Below, piece after piece: positions 6,743 to 12,179 of a stretch of 12,179 bases of DNA (the stretch's first letter is position 1; every line of letters starts with the position of its first letter). Source of the stretch: an uncultured Bacteroides sp. (GTDB lineage Bacteria; Bacteroidota; Bacteroidia; Bacteroidales; Bacteroidaceae); contig USEY01000073.1 of assembly GCA_900553815.1 (NCBI GenBank), forward strand, positions 1-12,179, written 5' to 3'. The notes beneath the pieces are model-generated. The model had not been told where the DNA came from and made no database searches. It was given only the letters and a program-made list of their open reading frames with translations. The position numbers and the translations under genes are program-made.

Positions 6743-7159
6743 ATGAACGAACTTATCCTGACCAACAAGGAGGAATATCCCGATGACTCTGTTCTTGAAC
6801 GTGTCCTGCAACAGTCCTATCCCATGTACCGGCAAATGCTGCAACAATTACAGGCCGGCGGCATCGAAGTGGCTTGGAATTACTATAACGACGGTAAGGC
6901 CTGGCTGGGCAAACTTATGTGGAAGAAGAAAAACCTGGGATGGCTGCACGTCTATAGCGGCATGTTTCGCATCGCCATCTATTTTACAGAGAAGTACAGG
7001 CCGGGAGTCATCGAACTGGATATACCACAAAACATCAAAGACAGCTTCCTGCAAGCCTCGCCGTCGGGCAAGCTGATTCCGCTGACACTGCCCATCGCAC
7101 AGGAGCAGGACCTGGCAGTCTTGCTGCGCCTGACGGAGTATAAGAAGAAATGCCGCTGA
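6743..7159 (+). CDS. DUF3788 family protein
   Basis: A 138-residue soluble protein read from the ATG at 6743; the frame extends upstream only to a TTG at 6710, which is less likely. The motifs EVAWNYYNDGKAWLGKLMWK (42-61) and WLHVYSGMFRIAIYFTEK (67-84) are characteristic of DUF3788, a small family common in Bacteroidetes and Firmicutes and without an established function. No signal peptide or membrane segment is visible. It starts 54 bp after the response regulator stop on the same strand, so it may be co-transcribed with the two-component system, although a loose TATATTGT sequence in the gap could be a weak promoter. No terminator is seen between them. Confidence 0.82.
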   Translation: MNELILTNKEEYPDDSVLERVLQQSYPMYRQMLQQLQAGGIEVAWNYYNDGKAWLGKLMWKKKNLGWLHVYSGMFRIAIYFTEKYRPGVIELDIPQNIKDSFLQASPSGKLIPLTLPIAQEQDLAVLLRLTEYKKKCR

Positions 7160-7197
7160 CAGCCAGGTGATACCTAAAGCCCCAAAAACGGATAAAT

Positions 7198-7230
7198 AGT
7201 CTTAATGCCTGCCCTAGTGTCGGCAGAAAG
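7198..7230. promoter_or_regulatory. Possible operator upstream of the secreted-protein gene
   Basis: AGTCTTAATG at 7198-7207 matches 7 of 10 positions of the AGTCTTACCA repeat unit at 3656-3707, and GTCGGCAGAAAG at 7219-7230 is identical to 3623-3634 in the outer-membrane barrel promoter region. A 12-base match is expected by chance in a window of this size, so this is suggestive only because both copies lie next to a promoter box. Confidence 0.3.
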
Positions 7231-7233
7231 CCT

Positions 7234-7241
7234 TATCTTTG
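7234..7241 (+). promoter_or_regulatory. Bacteroidetes -7 promoter box for the secreted-protein gene
   Basis: TATCTTTG matches TAnnTTTG exactly, 25 bp before the ATG at 7267. This spacing is nearly the same as for the boxes at 3735 (25 bp) and 1376 (26 bp), which supports all three start choices. No -33 TTTG is present. Confidence 0.65.
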
Positions 7242-7266
7242 AAGCAATAAATTGTACAAAGAGTTT

Positions 7267-7848
7267 ATGAAACGTTTCATTCTGATACTTACTTCCCTTG
7301 TCGTGTATGGCGCGTCGGTCTGGGCACAAAACGAGGTGGGCACTGATTCATTGAGCCGCCCGAACGGCGATGTCCCACCGGCAGGTACGGAATACCTGTC
7401 CGGCGAGGTGAAGAACTACGACGGCTTCCTGCTCGACATGAAGAGTCTGTTGAACACGCCTGTACCCGACCTCAGCCGGTTCAAGCTTACCGTACCCAAT
7501 GTGAGCAAGGATTATAATGCCCTCTTCAGACCCGATACAGATGCTATCTACACCTCGGGCCTAAGCAATATGTTCAGCAGTGGCGGTTCGTTCTACCTCA
7601 ACCCTTTCGGGCTAACAGGTTTCGGCAGTCCCATGGACAACTTGCAGATGGGCAGCTTCAAGCTAAAGAACGGATGGCGGCTGAACACATACGGTGAATA
7701 CGACAAAGATGGCTGGCGTGTGCCCAATCCATCGGCCCTGCCGTGGGAAAAGAACAACTTCAAGGGAGCCTTCGAACTGAAGTCGCAAGACGGCTCGTTC
7801 GGCATCCGCATTGAAGTGCAGCAGGGTCGTCAACGTCCTTTCCCCTGA
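7267..7848 (+). CDS. Secreted or periplasmic protein of unknown function
   Basis: A 193-residue protein from the ATG at 7267; the frame opens upstream only with a TTG at 7252, and the leader around the ATG (AAAGAGTTTATG) fits better. Residues 1-20 (MKRFILILTSLVVYGASVWA) are a clear Sec signal peptide with likely cleavage before QNEV. There is no lipobox cysteine, so it should be soluble in the periplasm or outer-membrane associated. The mature part is rich in Gly, Ser, Asn, Phe and Leu, with a segment PFGLTGFGSPMDNLQMGSFK (about 113-132). It ends with beta-strand-like stretches (WRLNTYGEY, GAFELKSQDGSFGIRIEVQQ). I do not recognise the family. It has its own promoter box and starts 107 bp after the DUF3788 gene. 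Proximity to the two-component system suggests an envelope role, which is inference. Confidence 0.78.
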   Translation: MKRFILILTSLVVYGASVWAQNEVGTDSLSRPNGDVPPAGTEYLSGEVKNYDGFLLDMKSLLNTPVPDLSRFKLTVPNVSKDYNALFRPDTDAIYTSGLSNMFSSGGSFYLNPFGLTGFGSPMDNLQMGSFKLKNGWRLNTYGEYDKDGWRVPNPSALPWEKNNFKGAFELKSQDGSFGIRIEVQQGRQRPFP

Positions 7849-7912
7849 CCTGTCGTGCCTCCATAAACCACAACTCCATCACTTAATCATACAAACAGGA
7901 AACATAGATAAC

Positions 7913-8809
7913 ATGTGCAAAAGAGTACTTGTCGTCGGTGCCAACGGATTTACCGGACGACGCATCATGAACATGCTGGCAACCGACACAGATTATCAAG
8001 TGAGCGGTTGTTCACTCCATCCCGACCTCTACCCACATGCGGGTAATTACCGCTTCATAGAGGCTGATATATGCGATGAAAAGGCGGTAAACAGACTTTT
8101 CGAGGAGTGCAATCCCGATGTGGTCATCAATACGGCAGCCCTATCTGCGCCCGATTATTGCGAAAGCCATCATAAGGAAGCCGATGCGCTCAACATACAT
8201 GCCGTAGCCCATTTGGCCAAAGCCTGCGAGGAACGGGGCGGACGGTTCATTCAGCTGTCTACCGACTTTGTGTTCGGCGGAGAAACGCAACAGCCATACA
8301 CGGAAGACGACCTGCCCTCGCCCGTCAATTACTATGGACTGACCAAACTGGAGAGCGAGAAACAGGTAGCCAACATCTGTACTGACTATGCCATTGCACG
8401 CATTGTCGTAGTCTATGGGGCTGCCCTTCCCGGCCAACACGGAAATATCGTACAACTGGTGGCCAACCGGCTCAGAAGCGGTGAAGCAATACGGGTGGTA
8501 AACGACCAATGGCGCACACCAACGTATATTGACGATGTGGTTCAGGGCGTGGAAAAACTGATAGGCCACCCGGTCAACGGTATCTATCATATCTGTGGCG
8601 GCGAATGCCTGACAATAGCCGACATGGCTTTCCGTGTGGCCGATGTATTGGGACTAGACCGTTCGCTCATTATCCCGGTCAGCACGGAAGAAATGCAGGA
8701 AAAGACGCCCCGTCCTCGGTTCAGCGGTTTAAGTATCGGGAAGGCTCAATGCGAACTCGGCTATCGCCCGTGCAGCCTGGAGGAAGGCATCAGACGCATG
8801 TTTCAATAA
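7913..8809 (+). CDS. RmlD-like SDR / sugar-nucleotide-binding oxidoreductase
   Basis: A 298-residue extended short-chain dehydrogenase. The frame opens earlier (7811) inside the preceding gene, but the start at 7913 (MCKRVLVVGANGFTG) places the nucleotide-binding strand at the N-terminus, as the family requires. The Rossmann glycine motif GANGFTG is at 9-15. The catalytic residues are S116-T117-D118 and Y141-x3-K145 in YYGLTK. RTPTYIDD (201-208), with the RTP seen in RmlD, and YHICGG (225-230) complete the fold. The closest known role is dTDP-4-dehydrorhamnose reductase (RmlD-type, NADPH-dependent last step of dTDP-rhamnose synthesis). No other rhamnose genes are nearby, so the exact substrate is open. 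It follows the secreted-protein gene by 64 bp and precedes a strong terminator. Confidence 0.85.
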   Translation: MCKRVLVVGANGFTGRRIMNMLATDTDYQVSGCSLHPDLYPHAGNYRFIEADICDEKAVNRLFEECNPDVVINTAALSAPDYCESHHKEADALNIHAVAHLAKACEERGGRFIQLSTDFVFGGETQQPYTEDDLPSPVNYYGLTKLESEKQVANICTDYAIARIVVVYGAALPGQHGNIVQLVANRLRSGEAIRVVNDQWRTPTYIDDVVQGVEKLIGHPVNGIYHICGGECLTIADMAFRVADVLGLDRSLIIPVSTEEMQEKTPRPRFSGLSIGKAQCELGYRPCSLEEGIRRMFQ

Positions 8810-8842
8810 ATCCCTACCCAACACGGTAAGTGTCGGCTGACA

Positions 8843-8914
8843 AAAAACGAGAAATCTGAAATACCTGACAAACTCTTCCGTTAGAGTCGCAAGTATTTCA
8901 GACTTCTCGTTTTT
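8843..8914. terminator. Long bidirectional terminator between convergent SDR and rimO genes
   Basis: The arms 8843-8864 and 8893-8914 pair over 22 positions with one mismatch (AAAAACGAGAA and TTCTCGTTTTT at the base). The stem is flanked by an A-run on one side and a T-run on the other, so it can terminate transcription from both strands. The 28-base loop contains a small inner ACTC/GAGT stem. It lies between the stop codons of two convergent genes, 34 bp after one and 57 bp from the other. Confidence 0.9.
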
Positions 8915-8971
8915 ATATTGTTATTCCTGTATATCGACTTTCCTCAATGACAGGCTACCAACACCAACGAA

Positions 8972-10279
8972 TCATGAAACGACCTGTCCATACAAGTCAT
9001 AATCATCCGAAGATGTAATCTCCACTTCATAGAATTCACCGATGGAAAGGGGCATTTCTGCTTTTGCTTCTATCAGAACTTCCGGGTCTACTTCCGGAGA
9101 GTCGAACTCGGTTCTGCCTACATAGTAATCACCTTCCATCCGGTCAATTATCACTTTAAACCGCTGTCCTACCTTATTGTGGTTCAATTCTGCCGAAATC
9201 TCCTGCTGAATTAGCATCAGGTCATTCAAGCGCTGCTGCTTGACTCCCTCGGGCACATTATCCGTATAATGCTGGGCGGCATACGTTCCTTCCTCCTCTG
9301 AATAGGCAAAAGCCCCCATTCTATCGAAGCGTGCCTTGCGCACAAAGTCCTTCAGTTCTTCAAAGTCCTCCTCTGTCTCTCCCGGGAAACCAACCATCAG
9401 CGTTGTACGCAGATGTATGCCGGGCACCTCCTTGCGGAATTGTTCAATCAACCGGTAAGTATCAGCCTTCGTGACATGACGACGCATAGCAGTCAACACA
9501 TTATCGCTGATATGCTGAAGGGCAATGTCCATGTAACGGCATATATTGGGATACTGACGCATCACGCGGAATAAATCAACAGGGAAATGTGCCGGATAGG
9601 CATAGTGCAAACGTATCCATTCCACACCGGGAATCTGAGCCATACGTTCAACAAGTTCAGGAAGCATTTGCTTCTTATAGAAATCTACTCCATAATATGT
9701 CAGTTCCTGTGCAATAACCTGAAACTCCTTTACACCTTGTGCTACCAGGTACTTCACCTCATCAAGAATCTCTTCCATCGGCCTCGACACATGGGCACCG
9801 GTAATAAGCGGTATAGCGCAATAAGCACACTTACGGTCGCATCCTTCAGATATTTTCAGGTACGCATAATGGCCAGGAGTGGTAAGTACGCGCTCGTTGT
9901 GCAATTCTTCGGCATACTCTTTATGCAAATCGCCCAACAGTTCTTTCCAACTGAACTTCCCATAATACTTGTCTACCTGCGGGATTTCTGCTTCCAGGTC
10001 TTTCATATACCGCTCCGAGAGACATCCCATGACATAGAGTTTATCCAGACGACCTGCTTCTTTGGCCTGCGCAAACTCCAATATCATGTTAACTGACTCT
10101 TCCTTGGCGTCACCAATAAAACCACAAGTATTAATGACCGCTATTCTTCCCTTAGGCTTCTCAGCATCGTGCGTCACTTTAAATCCTGCATTCTCCAATT
10201 GCTTCATCAGATGCTCCGAATCAACCAGATTCTTGGAACATCCCAACGTCACGATGTCAATAGTCTTTTTATTATTCAT
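8972..10279 (-). CDS. rimO: Ribosomal protein S12 methylthiotransferase RimO
   Basis: A 435-residue radical-SAM methylthiotransferase that beta-methylthiolates the conserved aspartate of ribosomal protein S12. The N-terminal UPF0004 domain has three cluster cysteines, C14 (TLGCSKN), C52 (NTCGF) and C86 (MGCLSE). The radical-SAM motif SEGCDRKCAYCAIP holds C147, C151 and C154. A C-terminal TRAM-like domain covers about 365-435. The YGKFSW sequence, TLGCSKNLVDSE and the overall length favour RimO over MiaB. Its ATG (10279-10277) overlaps the ftsY stop by one base in TAATG, which indicates translational coupling. It shares the ftsY transcript and ends before the bidirectional terminator. Nothing looks damaged. 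Confidence 0.96.
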   Translation of the reverse strand: MNNKKTIDIVTLGCSKNLVDSEHLMKQLENAGFKVTHDAEKPKGRIAVINTCGFIGDAKEESVNMILEFAQAKEAGRLDKLYVMGCLSERYMKDLEAEIPQVDKYYGKFSWKELLGDLHKEYAEELHNERVLTTPGHYAYLKISEGCDRKCAYCAIPLITGAHVSRPMEEILDEVKYLVAQGVKEFQVIAQELTYYGVDFYKKQMLPELVERMAQIPGVEWIRLHYAYPAHFPVDLFRVMRQYPNICRYMDIALQHISDNVLTAMRRHVTKADTYRLIEQFRKEVPGIHLRTTLMVGFPGETEEDFEELKDFVRKARFDRMGAFAYSEEEGTYAAQHYTDNVPEGVKQQRLNDLMLIQQEISAELNHNKVGQRFKVIIDRMEGDYYVGRTEFDSPEVDPEVLIEAKAEMPLSIGEFYEVEITSSDDYDLYGQVVS

Positions 10280-11235
10280 TAATCTTCTCCAAACAATGAA
10301 CGAACAAATTCTTTCTTGCGGAAGACTTGCAAATCTTCCATTCCTTCACCAAGACCAATGTACTTGACAGGAATCTTAAACTGGTCAGAAATGCCGATAA
10401 CCACACCACCCTTGGCTGTGCCGTCAAGCTTGGTGACTGCCAGTGCCGTAACTTCGGTAGCCAAGGTAAATTGCTTGGCCTGTTCAAAGGCATTCTGTCC
10501 TGTAGAACCATCCAATACGAGCAATACTTCATCGGGGGCATCGGGTACCACTTTCTTCATGACATTCTTTATCTTGGTCAGCTCGTTCATCAGGCCCACC
10601 TTGTTGTGCAATCTACCAGCCGTATCGATAATTACGACATCGGCATTATTGGCCACAGCAGAACTTAACGTATCGTATGCAACAGATGCCGGGTCAGCTC
10701 CCATTTTCTGTTTAACAACAGGTACACCTACACGGTCTCCCCATATCATCAGCTGTTCCACGGCAGCGGCTCTGAAAGTATCAGCAGCTCCCAGGTAAAC
10801 CGACTTTCCGTTCTTCTTGAACTGATAGGCCAGCTTGCCAATCGTTGTAGTTTTCCCTACTCCATTCACTCCAACTACCATAATGACGTACGGTTTTCTG
10901 GTTATCGGAGCTTCAAAATCATCTACGTCATCCGAATGATTCTCGGTAAGCAAAGCCGCAATCTCATCGCGCAATATATGATTAAGCTCTTGCGTATTCA
11001 TATATTTGTCAGCAGCCACTCTTTTCTCTATTCTGTCGATGATTTTCAGGGTTGTCTCCACACCCACATCCGAAGTAATCAATACTTCTTCCAGATTATC
11101 CAAAACCTCGTCGTCCACTTTCGATTTGCCAGCCACAGCACGTGCTATCTTTCCAAAAACACTTTCTTTGGTTTTCGACAAACCCTTATCCAAGGTTTCT
11201 TTCTTTTCTTTTGAGAAAAAACTAAAAAATCCCAT
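10279..11235 (-). CDS. ftsY: Signal recognition particle receptor FtsY
   Basis: A 318-residue SRP-receptor GTPase that docks SRP-ribosome complexes at the inner membrane for co-translational insertion. It has a short basic and amphipathic N-terminus (MGFFSFFSKEKKE) instead of the long acidic A-domain of E. coli FtsY, as is usual in Bacteroidetes. The N-domain helices cover about 20-100. GTPase motifs are G1 GVNGVGKTTT (122-131), DTFRAAA (152-158), DTAGR (204-208), TKLD (268-271) and GLGEG (294-298). All key residues are intact. It has its own promoter box at 11267-11274, and its stop overlaps the rimO start by one base. Confidence 0.97.
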   Translation of the reverse strand: MGFFSFFSKEKKETLDKGLSKTKESVFGKIARAVAGKSKVDDEVLDNLEEVLITSDVGVETTLKIIDRIEKRVAADKYMNTQELNHILRDEIAALLTENHSDDVDDFEAPITRKPYVIMVVGVNGVGKTTTIGKLAYQFKKNGKSVYLGAADTFRAAAVEQLMIWGDRVGVPVVKQKMGADPASVAYDTLSSAVANNADVVIIDTAGRLHNKVGLMNELTKIKNVMKKVVPDAPDEVLLVLDGSTGQNAFEQAKQFTLATEVTALAVTKLDGTAKGGVVIGISDQFKIPVKYIGLGEGMEDLQVFRKKEFVRSLFGED

Positions 11236-11266
11236 ACGTCACTTCTTTGTATAATACATTATGCTA

Positions 11267-11274
11267 CAAAGATA
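11267..11274 (-). promoter_or_regulatory. Bacteroidetes -7 promoter box for ftsY-rimO
   Basis: The minus strand reads TATCTTTG, an exact TAnnTTTG match, 31 bp before the ftsY ATG. The preceding terminator at 11473-11515 separates this transcript from the ribosomal protein genes. Confidence 0.6.
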
Positions 11275-11472
11275 AAAATAAAACCAATGAATATAAAAAA
11301 TCCATTTATTTTTCTTTTCATCTTCATTTGAATCTTCACCATTTCTATCCTGATTTATTTCATTTACATGCCATGCTGGAAAGAATACGGGCTTCCACGT
11401 CCTATTCATCAGAACACAGGCGTCCATCCCCAAACAATGCAAAAAATATCTTATCTCCCCGGATAGAAAATA
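11275..11472. other. Intergenic region upstream of ftsY, no gene recognised
   Basis: About 200 bases between the ftsY promoter and the terminator of the ribosomal operon (325 bases between coding regions). It is very AT-rich on the ftsY side. Short open frames on both strands have no recognisable features, signal peptide or homologue that I know. I see no tRNA cloverleaf or riboswitch core here. Confidence 0.5.
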
Positions 11473-11515
11473 AAAAACTCTTGTCCCGCAACCAATGTCT
11501 GAGACAAGAGTTTTT
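11473..11515. terminator. Terminator of the rpmB-rpmG-DUF4295 operon
   Basis: The perfect 13-bp inverted repeat AAAAACTCTTGTC (11473-11485) and GACAAGAGTTTTT (11503-11515) encloses a 17-base loop. On the minus strand the stem is followed by a T-run, 46 bp after the DUF4295 stop. It is symmetric and could also act on plus-strand transcripts. Confidence 0.9.
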
Positions 11516-11560
11516 CTATATACTTATATAACAACGTTTTTACAGTTGCTTATATTATAC

Positions 11561-11719
11561 TTATTTCTTGAAAAAGTCATCCACTTTTTCGTTAGGAACC
11601 ATTTGTTCATCAAAGATGTAAGCACCTGTCTTCGGAGACTTAACCATCTTGATAACCTTCGTATAAGCACGACCTTCTTTAGAACCTTCGTGCAAGCTTG
11701 CTACTGTTTTCTTTGCCAT
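11561..11719 (-). CDS. DUF4295 family small basic protein
   Basis: A 52-residue lysine-rich protein (MAKKTVASLHEGSKEGRAYT... ending VPNEKVDDFFKK). It matches the Bacteroidetes DUF4295 family, which is almost always encoded directly after rpmG. Its function is unknown; its size, basic charge and constant linkage to L28 and L33 suggest a ribosome-associated role, which is inference. It starts 9 bp after the rpmG stop and is followed by a strong terminator. Confidence 0.92.
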   Translation of the reverse strand: MAKKTVASLHEGSKEGRAYTKVIKMVKSPKTGAYIFDEQMVPNEKVDDFFKK

Positions 11720-11728
11720 GGATTATAC

Positions 11729-11917
11729 TTATTTGATTTCTTTGTGAACTGTTACTCTTTTCAGAATCGGGTTGTACTTCTTCAACTCCAATCTTTCAGG
11801 TGAATTTTTTCTATTCTTAGTAGTAATGTAACGGGAAGTGCCCGGCATACCACTATCTTTGTGCTCTGTGCACTCCAGAATCACCTGTACTCTGTTGCCT
11901 TTTGCTTTCTTTGCCAT
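11729..11917 (-). CDS. rpmG: 50S ribosomal protein L33, cysteine-poor form
   Basis: A 62-residue L33 ([20 protein letters not shown] at the start; [12 protein letters not shown] and [15 protein letters not shown] later). L33 belongs to the large subunit near the E site. Only one cysteine (C16) is present, so this is the zinc-free (C-) type, without the two CxxC pairs of zinc-binding L33 forms. In many bacteria the zinc-binding paralogue is made when zinc is ample and the C- form replaces it under limitation; no second copy is visible here. It starts 20 bp after the rpmB stop. Confidence 0.96.
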   Translation of the reverse strand: MAKKAKGNRVQVILECTEHKDSGMPGTSRYITTKNRKNSPERLELKKYNPILKRVTVHKEIK

Positions 11918-11937
11918 AATTCTGTTACTCCTCTCTT

Positions 11938-12179
11938 TTAACCAATAACTCTAATGGTTTTCCAATCACAATAACCTTTAGCTACAGCTTCATTCAGCGC
12001 AGCGTCCAGGCCTTTTTTGTTAATAATGCGCAAACCTGCAGCACACAAGCTCAGGCTAATCCAGCAATCTTGCTCTACATAGTAGAACTTCTTTCTAAAC
12101 AAGTTCAAATCAAAGGTTCTTTTTGTTCTTCTCTTTGAGTGTGAAACATTGTTGCCAATCATGGCTTTCTTTCCGGTAA
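11938..12179 (-). CDS. rpmB: 50S ribosomal protein L28, 5' end beyond window
   Basis: The protein is open to the right edge. An internal ATG at 12162 begins [20 protein letters not shown], but upstream codons in frame read TGKKA, the residues that precede this methionine in full-length L28 (usual start MSKICQITGKKA). The true start therefore lies a few codons outside the window. The C-terminus reads [20 protein letters not shown] and ends KTIRVIG. L28 is a large-subunit protein that contacts 23S rRNA. It is the first gene of the rpmB-rpmG-DUF4295 operon. Confidence 0.95.
   Translation of the reverse strand, partial: TGKKAMIGNNVSHSKRRTKRTFDLNLFRKKFYYVEQDCWISLSLCAAGLRIINKKGLDAALNEAVAKGYCDWKTIRVIG

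Noticed and set aside
9587..10096. Plus-strand open frame of 169 codons
   Set aside because: Antisense shadow of rimO.
11239..11531. Small open frames on both strands upstream of ftsY
   Set aside because: AT-rich, no recognisable sequence, overlapping the ftsY promoter or the terminator stem.

Overview
The window is chromosomal DNA from a member of the Bacteroidales, most likely Bacteroides or a close relative. Four things point there: Bacteroidetes-type -7 promoter boxes (TAnnTTTG) upstream of several genes, the conserved order rpmB-rpmG-DUF4295-ftsY-rimO, families typical of this group (DUF6078, DUF3788, DUF4295, family-3 outer-membrane barrels, AAA-ATPase/PD-(D/E)XK proteins), and start codons preceded by A/T-rich sequence rather than a Shine-Dalgarno motif. 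The species cannot be named from the sequence alone.

Layout. Positions 1-1342 (minus) hold the N-terminal ~447 codons of an AAA-ATPase-like/PD-(D/E)XK protein that runs off the left edge. Positions 1436-3589 (minus) encode an outer-membrane beta-barrel protein with a TonB-receptor-like plug. A divergent intergenic region (3590-3767) separates it from a small cysteine-containing DUF6078 protein (3768-4238, plus) and carries five 10-bp direct repeats. After a second repeat-rich intergenic region, with 22-bp-period palindromes at 4245-4331, comes a two-component system: a membrane histidine kinase (4374-5912) and an OmpR-family response regulator (5993-6688). Next are a DUF3788 protein (6743-7159), a secreted protein of unknown function (7267-7848) with its own promoter, and an RmlD-like sugar-nucleotide SDR (7913-8809). 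A long bidirectional terminator (8843-8914) closes this half.

The right part is housekeeping and all on the minus strand. It holds 50S L28 (5' end cut by the window), a cysteine-poor L33, a 52-residue DUF4295 protein, a terminator, then ftsY (signal recognition particle receptor GTPase) overlapping rimO (ribosomal protein S12 methylthiotransferase) by one base. These genes serve ribosome assembly and modification and membrane protein targeting.

The part most worth a second look is 3.6-7.9 kb. A working model, which is inference, is that the two-component system controls the divergent outer-membrane barrel and DUF6078 genes through the 10-bp repeat array, whose spacing suits tandem binding by an OmpR-family dimer. 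The secreted protein may belong to the same regulon. The 22-bp palindrome array upstream of the kinase is a separate candidate control element. Both arrays can be read directly in the sequence; what binds them cannot.
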